Shown: positions 29,779-38,480 of the stretch, piece by piece | How the letters are laid out: each line of letters opens with the position of its first letter | How positions within the stretch are numbered: the first letter of the stretch is position 1 | NCBI RefSeq assembly: GCF_900142825.1 | Contig: NZ_FRCH01000002.1 | Span: 1,054,001-1,118,000 of the forward strand | Source of the DNA: Rhodanobacter sp. OK091 | GTDB lineage: Bacteria > Pseudomonadota > Gammaproteobacteria > Xanthomonadales > Rhodanobacteraceae | Reading direction: 5' to 3' | Length of the DNA: 64,000 nucleotides | Position numbers and translations under genes: made by a program | Notes under the pieces: model-generated | Seen by the model: the letters and a program-made list of their open reading frames with translations, nothing else | Databases searched by the model: none | What the model was told of the DNA's origin: nothing

Positions 29779-29906
29779 CGGTATCGAAGTTCGTCAAGGT
29801 GAGCAGTGCCGCATGATACGGGTCATTTGCCCTCGTGAAGACATCACTTCCCGTATGCGCCGCACTTGCAAGCATGGTCACCCGTCATCGTAGCGAGGAG
29901 TGCCCC

Positions 29907-30194
29907 ATGCCCATGGTCCGCTTTCGGCTGATCGGCAGCCGTGCCGACGCCGATACCGTCATCGCCGCCCTGCATGGCATCGACGACATCGAACACGTGG
30001 AGGAGGTCGACGACCTCATGCCCGGCATGCGCGAGGATTCCAGTTCCAGCGAGTCGGTAAGCGACAGTGAAGGTCAGGTCTATTTCATCGAAGTGGATGC
30101 TCCCAGCGACGAGCTGGCCAAGACCGTGCGCGTGAACGCCGAAATGATCGCCAGTGACCGCGACGCCGGTATCGAATTTGTCGACGAGTTCTAA
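29907..30194 (+). CDS. small acidic hypothetical protein
   Basis: A 95-residue, strongly acidic protein starting MPMVRFRLIGSRADADTVIA with GAGGAG upstream of the ATG at 29907. A Ser/Glu-rich middle (DSSSSESVSDSEG) separates two short alpha/beta segments, the second being VYFIEVDAPSDELAKTVRVN. No family is recognised. An in-frame codon at 29835 would add 24 residues but lacks a good ribosome-binding site. Confidence 0.65.
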   Translation: MPMVRFRLIGSRADADTVIAALHGIDDIEHVEEVDDLMPGMREDSSSSESVSDSEGQVYFIEVDAPSDELAKTVRVNAEMIASDRDAGIEFVDEF

Positions 30195-30311
30195 CCGGCC
30201 GCACAAGAACATGCGGAAAATCGGACCGTGTCATCCGACGGCCCTCTGCCGCGTTGAATCGGAGGACAGCGCATCAGCCTGTTGTCATCCGAAACCAACG
30301 TGGACGTTCGC

Positions 30312-31886
30312 ATGCCTCCAGATTCGATCCATCGCCCAGGTATCGCCGCCCGGCTGCTGCGCTGCCTGCCGGTCGCTCTCGCCGGGCTCGCGCCACTGGC
30401 TGTACCGGCGCAGAGCGCAAAACCGTTGAGCCATGACGATGTCGCGTGGCTGCAGCGCGTCGGTTTCGGCATCGACTCGGCCAGCGTGGCGCGCTATCAG
30501 CAGCTGGGACGCGTCCGTTATCTGGATGAAGAGCTCGCCGGGCGCAACGACACTTTGCCACCGGCGATCAGCGCACTGATCAACAGCTACGACGTGGTCA
30601 ACACGCCGCCGGCACAACTGCTGATGGCTTACCGGGATCAGCAGAAGCAGTTCAAGAACGCCGCGGAAGGTGCTGACAAGGAGGCCACGAAGAAAACCCT
30701 GCAGGAATATCGGAAGAAGCTGTACCAGCAGGAGGCCCAGGTCGAACTGCTGCATGCCATCTACGGCGGCGACCAGCTGAAGGAGCAGATGGTGTGGTTC
30801 TGGCTCAACCATTTCAGCGTGTACGCGACCAAGGGGCGGGTGCGGCTGGTCGCCAACGATTACGCCGAACACGCCATCCGCCCGCACGCATTGGGCAAGT
30901 TCAGGGATCTGCTGATGGCTACGCTGAAAAGCCCGGCCATGCTGGAGTTCCTCGACAACGCGAAGAACATCAAGGGCAAGACCAACGAAAACTACGCGCG
31001 CGAGCTGATGGAGCTGCACACGATGGGCGTGGGCTCCGGCTACACCCAGCAAGACGTGCAGCAACTGGCGCTGATCCTCACCGGCGCCGGTGTCGCGCCG
31101 CTGCGCGAGGGGCGACCGGGCCGCTTCGGCGAACGCGGACGGCCCGGCTTCGTGCGCGACGGCCTGTTCGTGTTCAACCCGAACAAGCACGACTTCGGCG
31201 ACAAGACCTTTCTTGGCCACACGATCAAGGGCAGCGGCTACGACGAGATAGAACAAGCGGTGACGCTGATCACCCGCCAGCCTGCCTGCGCACAGTTCAT
31301 CTCGCGCCGGCTCGCCGAATATTTCGTCGCCGACCAGCCACCGCCGGCACTGGTGTCGGCGATGGCGCAGACATTCCAGCGCACCGATGGCGACATCGCC
31401 GCGGTACTGCGCACGATGTTCGACTCGCCCGCGCTGACCGCTAGCTACGGCAAAAAATTCAAGGACCCCACGCAGTTCCTGGTTTCGGCGATGCGGCTCA
31501 CCTATGACGGCAAACCGGTCGGCAACGCCGCGCCGCTGGTCAACTGGCTCAACCAGATGGGCGAGCCCGTATTCGGCCGGATCACGCCGGACGGCTGGCC
31601 GCTGGACGCAGCCGGTTGGTCAGGCTCCGGACAGATGGCCAAGCGCTTCGATGTGGCACGTGCGATCGGCAGCGGCAGGAATCGTCTGTTCATGACTGAC
31701 GATGACACTTCCGGATCGCGCCCCGACGTACCTGCGCCAAACACGCCCACACTGAATACGCCGTTGTATCGCGCTGCGATCGAGCCTTATTTGTCCGAAG
31801 CCACCCGCACGGCGCTAGGCAAGGCGCAGTCGCCCGCGGAATGGAACACGTTCATGCTGTCCTCGCCCGATTTCAGTTACCGCTGA
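30312..31886 (+). CDS. DUF1800 family secreted protein (copy 1)
   Basis: A 524-residue exported protein. After a signal-like N-terminus (LLRCLPVALAGLAPLAVPAQ) the DUF1800 hallmarks appear: LSHDDVAWLQRVGFGIDSAS, MVWFWLNHFSVYATKGRVRL, NENYARELMELHTMGVGSGY, TQQDVQQLALILTGAG and HDFGDKTFLGHTIKGSGYDE. DUF1800 proteins are usually encoded beside DUF1501 proteins, as here (53 bp downstream). The biochemical role is not established. The start is uncertain: ATG 30312 lacks a clear ribosome-binding site and TTG 30282 lies further upstream. Confidence 0.88.
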   Translation: MPPDSIHRPGIAARLLRCLPVALAGLAPLAVPAQSAKPLSHDDVAWLQRVGFGIDSASVARYQQLGRVRYLDEELAGRNDTLPPAISALINSYDVVNTPPAQLLMAYRDQQKQFKNAAEGADKEATKKTLQEYRKKLYQQEAQVELLHAIYGGDQLKEQMVWFWLNHFSVYATKGRVRLVANDYAEHAIRPHALGKFRDLLMATLKSPAMLEFLDNAKNIKGKTNENYARELMELHTMGVGSGYTQQDVQQLALILTGAGVAPLREGRPGRFGERGRPGFVRDGLFVFNPNKHDFGDKTFLGHTIKGSGYDEIEQAVTLITRQPACAQFISRRLAEYFVADQPPPALVSAMAQTFQRTDGDIAAVLRTMFDSPALTASYGKKFKDPTQFLVSAMRLTYDGKPVGNAAPLVNWLNQMGEPVFGRITPDGWPLDAAGWSGSGQMAKRFDVARAIGSGRNRLFMTDDDTSGSRPDVPAPNTPTLNTPLYRAAIEPYLSEATRTALGKAQSPAEWNTFMLSSPDFSYR

Positions 31887-31938
31887 CGCCATCGCACCCA
31901 CCTACCCACTTCAACGACTCACCGCATCGAGGTTTGCC

Positions 31939-33141
31939 ATGAACCGCCGTGAATTCCTGTTCGCCGCTGCCAGTGCCGCTGCCGCGTTGCCGGCGCTGTC
32001 GTTCTCCGGAAAACTGTTCGCCATGCCGGCCCATGCACCCCGTTTCCTGCTGGTGTTCCTGCGTGGCGGCTACGACTGCAACAATCTGTTGGTGCCGCAC
32101 GGCAGCGACTTCTACTACGCGTCGCGACCGACATTGGCGATCGCCCGACCCGATCCGGGCGACCCCAATAGCGCGATCGCGCTGGATGCGAACTGGGGCC
32201 TCAACCCGGTGTTGCGCGATTCGATCTACCCGCTGTGGCAACGCAAGCAGATCGCCTTCGTGCCGTTCGCGGGCACCGACGATATGTCGCGCAGCCATTT
32301 CGAGACTCAGGACAACATCGAATCCGGCGAACCCACCGCGAATCGCGGCAGCTTCCGTTCCGGCTTTCTCGCCCGGCTATCCGGAGCGCTGCCGGGGACG
32401 CCACCGATCGCGTTCACCAAATCGCTGCCGCTGAGTTTCCAGGGCGCCGCCACGGACATTCCCAACATCTCGCTGAAAGGCGACACCAAACCGCACTTCG
32501 ACGCGCGCCAGTCGGCGATCCTCACCCAGATGTATCAGGGCACGTCATTGGCTGCAGCCACCGCGGACGGCCTGGCCTTGCCGAACACCGTATCGCAGGA
32601 TCTGCGCGACGAGATGGCTCACGCCAGCCGCGGCGCGCCCAGCGCCAAGGGCTTTGCCAGCGAGACGCAGCGTATCGCCACGCTGATGCGCGAGCGCTAC
32701 CGGCTGGGTTTCATCGACATCGGCGGCTGGGATACCCACGTGAACCAGGGCAGCGTCACCGGTGGGCTGGCCAACAATCTGCGCAACCTCGGCGAAGGGC
32801 TGGCCGCCTACGCGGACGCGCTCGGCGACGAATGGAACAACACCGTGGTGGTGGTGGTTTCCGAATTTGGCCGCACCTTCCGCGAGAACGGCGACAAGGG
32901 TACCGACCACGGCCATGGCACCGTGCACTGGGTGCTGGGCGGCAAGGTCAACGGCGGCCGCATCGCCGGGGAGCAGGTCGCCGTCAATCAACAGAACCTG
33001 CTGCAGAACCGCGACTACCCCGTGCTCAACAATTATCGCGACACGCTGGGCGGCCTGATGGGACGCGTCTGGGGGCTGCGCGACAGCCAGCTGCAGACCG
33101 TGTTCCCGCAAGCCCGGCCCAGGGACTTGCAACTGGTATGA
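31939..33141 (+). CDS. DUF1501 family protein
   Basis: A 400-residue protein with a twin-arginine-like start (MNRREFLFAAASAAAALPAL). The family belongs to the alkaline phosphatase/sulfatase-like fold. Visible blocks are RFLLVFLRGGYDCNNLLVPH, SRSHFETQDNIESGEP, FIDIGGWDTHVNQGSVTGGL, VVVVVSEFGRTFRENGDKGT and DHGHGTVHWVLGGKVNGGRI, which supply conserved Asp/His/Glu positions. It lies between two DUF1800 genes. No enzymatic activity is established. Confidence 0.9.
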   Translation: MNRREFLFAAASAAAALPALSFSGKLFAMPAHAPRFLLVFLRGGYDCNNLLVPHGSDFYYASRPTLAIARPDPGDPNSAIALDANWGLNPVLRDSIYPLWQRKQIAFVPFAGTDDMSRSHFETQDNIESGEPTANRGSFRSGFLARLSGALPGTPPIAFTKSLPLSFQGAATDIPNISLKGDTKPHFDARQSAILTQMYQGTSLAAATADGLALPNTVSQDLRDEMAHASRGAPSAKGFASETQRIATLMRERYRLGFIDIGGWDTHVNQGSVTGGLANNLRNLGEGLAAYADALGDEWNNTVVVVVSEFGRTFRENGDKGTDHGHGTVHWVLGGKVNGGRIAGEQVAVNQQNLLQNRDYPVLNNYRDTLGGLMGRVWGLRDSQLQTVFPQARPRDLQLV

Positions 33142-33199
33142 GCAAAGCCTTGCAGCGACGCTGCACGGATCACCTCTTTCGCCCGAAGGAACGCCCCAC

Positions 33200-34756
33200 A
33201 TGCGCCGAACGCCGGTTACCGCTTTTTCCATGACGACAGCACGCCGGTGGCGCACGGCCGCATGGCTGCTACTGCTCGCGCCGGTGCTGGCCAGCGCCAG
33301 TGGCCCGGCCAGCCTGGGCGCCGACGATATTGCATGGTTGCGCCGCGATGGCTTTGGCCTGGACAGCGCAAGCGTGGTCGAATACCGCAGCCTGGGCCGC
33401 AAACATCTGCTGGATGCGCAACTCGCCGACCGCATGCAAGGTCAGCTGCCACCTGCGATCGCGCAGCTGACCGACAGCTTCGAAGCAGTCGGCACGCCGA
33501 CCACGCAGCTGCTCGCCACGCTCCAAACCGAACAGCAGCGCATCAAGGCGCTGCCTGAGGGACCGGACAAGGCCGCCGCGAACAAGGCCTTGCAGGATCA
33601 CGGCAATCAGCTGGCGCAAGAGACGCAGCAGGCCGAACTGCTGCAGGCGGTATACGGTCCCAACCAGCTGAAAGAGCAACTGGTGTGGTTCTGGCTCAAT
33701 CATTTCAGCGTGTACGCCGCAAAAGGCCGCGTCCGCTGGGAACTGGCCGACTACGTGCAGAACACCATTCGTCCGCACGCTCTGGGCAAGTTCAAGGATC
33801 TGTTGATGGCCACGCTGGAAAGTCCGGCGATGCTGGAATTTCTCGACATCGCGCAGAACGCGAAAGGCCACGTCAACGAGAACTATGCGCGCGAGCTGAT
33901 GGAGCTGCACACGCTGGGCGTCAATTCGGGCTACACCCAGCAGGACGTGCAGCAACTGGCGCTGATCCTCACCGGCGTCGGTATCGCACCGGTCGACGGC
34001 AAGCCGCAACGCTTCAACCCCAAGTTCGCACCGCTGGTGGTCCGCAACGGTTTGTTCGAGTTCAACCCGCAGCGGCACGATTTCAGCGACAAGACCTTCC
34101 TCGGCCACACCATCCATGGCAGTGGCTTCGACGAAGTGAATCAGGCCGTCGACATCATCGTGCACCAGCCCGCCTGTGCGCATTTCGTCTCGCAGCGGCT
34201 CGCCGAATATTTTGTCGCCGACCAGCCACCCAAGCCACTGGTGGACAAGATGGCCCGCGCCTTTCTGCGCAGCGATGGCGATCTGGCCAAGGTGATGCGC
34301 ACCCTGTTCGAGTCGCGCGAGCTCGTGGCCGCTGCCGGCGGGAAGTTCAAAGACCCGACCCAGTTCGTAGTGTCGTCGGTACGGCTGGCTTACGACGGCA
34401 AACCTCTCGCCAATGCCCTGCCGCTGGTCTACTGGCTGAACCAGCTCGATGAACCCCTGTTCGGCCGCATCACTCCGGACGGTTGGCCGCTGGATGGCGA
34501 CAGCTGGACCAGCTCCGGTCAGATGGAAAAGCGCTTCGGCATCGCCAACGCGATAGGCACCGGCAACAATCAGCTGTTCACGCCGGCCGGCAGCACGTCA
34601 CGCGAAGCCGGATTTCCGATGCTGAGCACGCGGCTGTATTACGACACCATCGAGCCGCGCCTTTCGAAAGCGGCGCGTACTGCGCTCACCGAGGCCACCT
34701 CGCAACAGGAATGGAACACCTACCTGCTGTCCTCGCCCGACCTCAACTATCGCTGA
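33200..34756 (+). CDS. DUF1800 family secreted protein (copy 2)
   Basis: A 518-residue paralog of the gene at 30312-31886. It has an N-terminal signal segment (WRTAAWLLLLAPVLASASGP) and the same hallmarks (LGADDIAWLRRDGFGLDSAS, LVWFWLNHFSVYAAKGRVRW, NENYARELMELHTLGVNSGY, ITPDGWPLDGDSWTSSGQME). Identity to copy 1 is clearly high along the full length, so the cassette arose by duplication around the DUF1501 gene. It nearly touches the convergent HAAS gene (16-bp gap). Confidence 0.88.
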   Translation: MRRTPVTAFSMTTARRWRTAAWLLLLAPVLASASGPASLGADDIAWLRRDGFGLDSASVVEYRSLGRKHLLDAQLADRMQGQLPPAIAQLTDSFEAVGTPTTQLLATLQTEQQRIKALPEGPDKAAANKALQDHGNQLAQETQQAELLQAVYGPNQLKEQLVWFWLNHFSVYAAKGRVRWELADYVQNTIRPHALGKFKDLLMATLESPAMLEFLDIAQNAKGHVNENYARELMELHTLGVNSGYTQQDVQQLALILTGVGIAPVDGKPQRFNPKFAPLVVRNGLFEFNPQRHDFSDKTFLGHTIHGSGFDEVNQAVDIIVHQPACAHFVSQRLAEYFVADQPPKPLVDKMARAFLRSDGDLAKVMRTLFESRELVAAAGGKFKDPTQFVVSSVRLAYDGKPLANALPLVYWLNQLDEPLFGRITPDGWPLDGDSWTSSGQMEKRFGIANAIGTGNNQLFTPAGSTSREAGFPMLSTRLYYDTIEPRLSKAARTALTEATSQQEWNTYLLSSPDLNYR

Positions 34757-34772
34757 CCCGCTTGGCCTGGAT

Positions 34773-35675
34773 TCACGCCGCCGAGCTGGGCACCAGCAGA
34801 TGCTTGGCGATCTGCCCATGCAGCCGACCGATGCCACGCACCAGATGCAGGCTGGCAAACAGAAGCACGATACCGGCCAGGCAAAGCCCGATAGTGCCGA
34901 ACCAGCCCGGGCCGTAGTAGCTGAAGCCATCGAAATCCATGTTGATCACGTTCCAGCCGAAGGCCTTGGCGAAAGGAGAGCCGATGAGACCCAGCGACAA
35001 GCTCAACAACGTTACCGTGATCGTGAAATAGATGATGCCCAGCGGCAGCATCAGCAACATGTAGAACAACGTGGTCCAGGTGCGGCCATCGGTGAACATC
35101 GCACCGATGCGCTTCAGCAGCGGCAGCCCCTGCTGTGCGGGATACGGTGGCCGGCGTGGCATGCGCACGCCCAGCATGGTTTCCACGATGCGTCCCTCCA
35201 GCAACGACAGCCCGCGTACGCTGCCCAGGAACAGCACGATGAACGGTATGCCGATGATCAGCACCGACAGGCCACCCGACAGCGATACGCCGGTCACCGC
35301 CCAGGTGAAGTAGAAAATACCGGTGGCCAGCGCCAGCAGCAGGTAGAACAGCGCGCCGTAAGTATGTGGATCGGCCGCGACGCCGAAGAAACGTCCCAGC
35401 ACCGAATGGCGTTGCGGCGGCGGCGGCGGACGGATCGCACGCTGGATCTTGATCTCCTGATCGCGGTAGATGTCCGCCACCTCGTCCGGCGCGCCGTAGC
35501 TGCCGACGACATGTTCGAGCATGGCCGCCTCGTCACAGCCGGGCCGCTCGGCCAGCTCCGCACGCAGATGTTCCTCGGCGTCGTACAGTGCATCCTGCAC
35601 CAGGGCAGGATCGGCACCGCGCAAGGCAGCGCGAAGCTGCTCCAGATATTCGTTGATGGTGCGTGGCGCGTTCAT
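34773..35675 (-). CDS. HAAS-domain (DUF1700-like) membrane sensor protein
   Basis: A 300-residue protein. Residues 1-75 are a helical HAAS domain (INEYLEQLRAALRGADPALV; ALYDAEEHLRAELAERPGCD; VVGSYGAPDEVADIYRDQE). A Pro-rich linker and a putative-sensor domain with four hydrophobic segments follow (TYGALFYLLLALATGIFYFT; FIVLFLGS; LFYMLLMLPLGIIYFTITVT; FGTIGLCLAGIVLLFASLHL). The start overlaps the padR stop by one base. PadR-HAAS pairs are common and usually form a signal/repressor module, probably for envelope stress. Confidence 0.88.
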   Translation of the reverse strand: MNAPRTINEYLEQLRAALRGADPALVQDALYDAEEHLRAELAERPGCDEAAMLEHVVGSYGAPDEVADIYRDQEIKIQRAIRPPPPPQRHSVLGRFFGVAADPHTYGALFYLLLALATGIFYFTWAVTGVSLSGGLSVLIIGIPFIVLFLGSVRGLSLLEGRIVETMLGVRMPRRPPYPAQQGLPLLKRIGAMFTDGRTWTTLFYMLLMLPLGIIYFTITVTLLSLSLGLIGSPFAKAFGWNVINMDFDGFSYYGPGWFGTIGLCLAGIVLLFASLHLVRGIGRLHGQIAKHLLVPSSAA

Positions 35676-36037
35676 TACACCCCTCCTTGCAAGACGTTAT
35701 CGACGGAATCGCGGGTAGCCGTCCAGGCGGCGACCCATTCGCGCAGTACCTCTCGCCCCGGCTTGGTGATGCGGTAGTAGCGGCGTGGCGGGCCGCTGAC
35801 GGAAGGTTCGACCTCGCTGGCGAGCAAGCCGGCGCCTTCCAGATTGCGCAGCACCGGATACAGCGCGCTCTGCTTGCCGGCCAGCACGCCCTCGCCCACT
35901 TCCTCGAGCCGCTTGGCGATCTGGTAGCCATACATCGGCTGACGCGACTGGCCCAGCACGGCCAGCAGCACCAGCGACACGGTGCCGCTGGAAAGCTCCT
36001 TCTGGAACTTCTTCAACTGACTGGAGCTGTCTTCCAT
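35675..36037 (-). CDS. PadR-family transcriptional regulator
   Basis: A 120-residue winged-helix repressor. The PadR pattern is GTVSLVLLAVLGQSRQPMYG, YQIAKRLEEVGEGVLAGKQS, ALYPVLRNLEGAGLLASEVE and PPRRYYRITKPGREVLREWV. The ATG at 36037 has AAGGTG upstream; a GTG at 36052 would add five residues. It is co-transcribed with the HAAS gene. TAGTAC repeats 40-62 bp upstream are candidate operator half-sites. Confidence 0.93.
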   Translation of the reverse strand: MEDSSSQLKKFQKELSSGTVSLVLLAVLGQSRQPMYGYQIAKRLEEVGEGVLAGKQSALYPVLRNLEGAGLLASEVEPSVSGPPRRYYRITKPGREVLREWVAAWTATRDSVDNVLQGGV

Positions 36038-36076
36038 CGGGCTCACCTTCACTACCGCTTAGACTTGAGTGAACCA

Positions 36077-36099
36077 TAGTACGAAGTTGACACTAGTAC
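36077..36099 (-). promoter_or_regulatory. candidate padR promoter/operator with TAGTAC direct repeats
   Basis: TAGTAC occurs at 36077-36082 and 36094-36099, 17 bp apart, upstream of padR. On the minus strand the copy at 36077 forms GTACTAT, usable as a -10 element. PadR proteins usually repress their own promoter. The assignment is tentative. Confidence 0.35.
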
Positions 36100-36113
36100 A
36101 TAGGCCTGAAGTC

Positions 36114-36524
36114 ATGCTCCGGGCGAATCAGCAGTGTGGGCATGACACCAATGTGTGTACACGTTGTACAAACATTGGTGTCAGCAGGCGCAGCAGACTG
36201 TGCGATTTCGACCTGAAAAAGAGTTGGCTCCTTGACCGACCATATTTCGACAGTGCCGATCTACCTTGGGCGATCGCGGTGGCCGACGCGACAGAACGTA
36301 TTGGCATCTGGCTGAAAGAAACCTCTGTGTATACCCCCCATTACTCCCGCGTAGGCCCTATGGACCCACTTATCGGTAAAGCACAAGATGCTTTGAGCAT
36401 CGTCTGTAACCTCACGACTGGGCTCGCTCATCCTCTCGATGAGTCCCGTGCCAAAGAATTATTTGTTGCACTGCATGCGCGCGGCATCCCCCTTCCACGC
36501 GATGAAATCCAGGCTCATGCCTAG
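36114..36524 (+). CDS. weak hypothetical ORF at the island edge
   Basis: An open frame of 136 residues from the ATG at 36114. The C-terminal two thirds look protein-like: RPYFDSADLPWAIAVADATE, RIGIWLKETSVYTPHYSRVG, AQDALSIVCNLTTGLAHPLD and ALHARGIPLPRDEIQAHA. The N-terminal third runs through a 39-bp palindrome and is unlikely to be coding, and no good start or ribosome-binding site is seen downstream of it. It may be a gene whose 5' end was lost at the island boundary, or start at a non-standard codon near 36200. Function unknown. Confidence 0.4.
   Translation: MLRANQQCGHDTNVCTRCTNIGVSRRSRLCDFDLKKSWLLDRPYFDSADLPWAIAVADATERIGIWLKETSVYTPHYSRVGPMDPLIGKAQDALSIVCNLTTGLAHPLDESRAKELFVALHARGIPLPRDEIQAHA
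36144..36182. repeat. 39-bp near-perfect palindrome
   Basis: The arms GACACCAATGTGTGTACA and TGTACAAACATTGGTGTC are reverse complements with one mismatch, around a CGT loop. It lies between the padR promoter and the accessory region. It could be a regulator site, a recombination end or a cruciform/terminator; no T-run is present. Confidence 0.7.
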
Positions 36525-36772
36525 GCATATGGTTGGACGAACCGTCATGCCAAGCATGCTTGCTGAGCTGGCGGCGCGTATCGGCGCAGGTAGTACGGTC
36601 CGCATCTCTCATTCCCGAGGATGGGGAGAAGCCACCCTCGTCCGACTTGTTGTCACCTAGGATTGATAACTAATTACAAGCCGCACCGAACTCGCCACAG
36701 TGTAGGGGTATGGCCGCGGCACAAGCGAAACCGCCATGTTTGCCCAGCCAGCAAGCTAAAGGAATTGAAACG
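36525..36772. other. gene-less stretch
   Basis: I see no convincing gene here. A 73-codon frame at 36439-36660 has no ribosome-binding site and low-quality composition. The last 100 bp are AT-richer and probably contain the promoter of the gene at 36773. Confidence 0.5.
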
Positions 36773-37402
36773 ATGCACCAGGAAGCCTCGACCGAGATAG
36801 CGAGTTGCATGGGTCTCATTGATAGCATGCTGCGTGAGCTGTTCCCGGATGACTACGATGCACGATGCATGTACGCCGCTTTCGGTCTTTCCTCACTACT
36901 CAGACAATTGGGCCTCAACGCCTGTATTGTTGGAGGTGATTTTCTTACCTTCGCCGTCTCGAAGGACGGCCGGCAAGCAAATTTGCAGGGCTTCGGGCAA
37001 GGAAGCGATTCGACATTACCGTCGCATTTCTGGGTCGAGTCCTCAGGACGACTCCTCGATCTAGGGCCTCACTATTTGCCTCGTAAATCCAGCTTTCCCG
37101 CTGCGACCATACCAGCGATAGCGCTGCCACTTGCTCAGTCCCTACTGTTCCTTCGATATCGACCGAAAATTCGTTATGAGCCCGACGTACAACTAGCATC
37201 GGACGACATCATCACTGGCCGCATGCAAGCATTTCTTAAGGAATGCAATAGCCGGTGGGAAAAGGGAATACGCCCGACGCTACCGACTTGGATTTTCAGC
37301 GGAAAGGAAGCGTTGCAGCGAGCCATGACCCGCAGGGACCCTTGGGCACACGGCGCAATTCAATTTGCGAGGCATGCGCGAATCGAAGAGCTTCCGTTCT
37401 AG
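36773..37402 (+). CDS. putative transglutaminase/papain-like fold protein
   Basis: A 209-residue cytoplasmic protein. The ATG at 36773 has AAGGA upstream. The pattern resembles transglutaminase-like cysteine proteases: a Cys at the start of a helix (DARCMYAAFGLSSLLRQLGL), then NACIVGGDF, then a His in SHFWVESSGRLLDLGPHYL with a following Asp, giving a possible C-H-D triad. Similar cores occur in DUF2026 and lasso-peptide B2-like proteins, but I cannot assign a family. Codon use and base composition are AT-richer than the core. It faces the 3' end of the RiPP operon, so it may be part of the same island without being in the operon. Confidence 0.6.
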   Translation: MHQEASTEIASCMGLIDSMLRELFPDDYDARCMYAAFGLSSLLRQLGLNACIVGGDFLTFAVSKDGRQANLQGFGQGSDSTLPSHFWVESSGRLLDLGPHYLPRKSSFPAATIPAIALPLAQSLLFLRYRPKIRYEPDVQLASDDIITGRMQAFLKECNSRWEKGIRPTLPTWIFSGKEALQRAMTRRDPWAHGAIQFARHARIEELPF

Positions 37403-37558
37403 ACGATACGTCCTTCCGAAGAATACTTCTTCACGTCCGATCTCCTCAAGCTGTAGGGTCGGACTCTAAGGCTTCGTGCTACTCAATTCCGGGAGAACGT
37501 CGGCTTTTCTTATTTCCCAGTGTTGCAAATGACTCGTAGAGAAAAATTTGCTAGTGCT

Positions 37559-38467
37559 CTATTCAAACAAGTGCGTCTGAGTGGCTAGTGCTTCAGGATC
37601 GTAACGGCACCCGGCGGGTGCGCTCGCGATATCGTCTGGATTGATGCGATCAGCGAACGGATGGACGCATGCCAAGCGCAACTCGCAAACTCGGCATTTT
37701 TCACGGAGATCCTTGCGATTGTCCACGACCGTTTTATAACCCTCCGATCGCACCATTGTGAACGGATCGTGCGATAGGATGCTTCCGAATGAAATCGTTG
37801 TCTCCAGCGGATGAGGCCTGGCCTCAAGCGAAGCATCGACAAACAGATGGCCGGTTAGTTCAGAGGCTTGACGGAGCAAGGAATAGTGCTGCTCATCTAC
37901 CCGAAACTTCGTTGGGAAGGCTCGGTCACCCGTCAAGCGGTGACGTGTTGCGAAAGCTTCACCGTTGGCATCGTAGATGCTTGTTTGAGTCCATGTCGTG
38001 GCCGTTTCCGACGAGAGCTCAAAGCCACAAAATATATGCCCTTCGGACGCACTGATCTCCTGCAATGACGCGTGGATGCTAGCGTGCTCACTGGATGGTG
38101 CGAATACTGTGACAAAACGAACCCCCGACGCGACACCCGCAGCCACCCATTCCTTCTGAGACGCCCAAGTTCCTTGAGATTCAAGTGTTAGAGTGTGTAG
38201 TATTGGCAATAGAGGGGCCTGTGAAGCCATCTCAAACTGTAACCTACCTTTATCAGCCAATGCCCCGAAGTTCCCTATGAACCGGCGTGTTAGTAAGTCT
38301 TGGACGACTGCAGACTGAAGTGCTGCTGCCGAGAGATCAATACCGCCATTGGATGCGATACGGCTGGCTAAGGCCTCAGGAATTCGGACAAGGCGACGGC
38401 GGTATAAGTCGTAGAGTGCCGAGCGTCGAGCCCCGTTGACCAAGATGACTTGATGTCCAAGTTGCAT
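37559..38467 (-). CDS. SPASM-type peptide maturase (grasp-with-SPASM-like), last gene of the RiPP operon
   Basis: A 302-residue protein. Its N-terminus QVILVNGARRSALYDLYRRR followed by VRIPEALA resembles the VxGxxRSxxxDLxR...IPxxL start of SPASM proteins in grasp-with-SPASM systems. The C-terminus has the SPASM-like Cys set: EKCRVCELRLACVHPFADR and, later, PAGCRYDPEALATQ. No CxxxCxxC of a radical-SAM core is present, so any cluster is probably auxiliary. It may recognise the leader or assist the ATP-grasp ligase. It starts 13 bp after the MauE-like gene with AAGGA upstream. Family assignment rests on pattern memory and needs an HMM search. Confidence 0.7.
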   Translation of the reverse strand: MQLGHQVILVNGARRSALYDLYRRRLVRIPEALASRIASNGGIDLSAAALQSAVVQDLLTRRFIGNFGALADKGRLQFEMASQAPLLPILHTLTLESQGTWASQKEWVAAGVASGVRFVTVFAPSSEHASIHASLQEISASEGHIFCGFELSSETATTWTQTSIYDANGEAFATRHRLTGDRAFPTKFRVDEQHYSLLRQASELTGHLFVDASLEARPHPLETTISFGSILSHDPFTMVRSEGYKTVVDNRKDLREKCRVCELRLACVHPFADRINPDDIASAPAGCRYDPEALATQTHLFE

Positions 38468-38480
38468 ATTCGCTGCGTCC

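Noticed and set aside
36439..36660. 73-codon frame after the weak island-edge ORF
   Set aside because: No ribosome-binding site, overlaps the end of another frame and has unconvincing composition.
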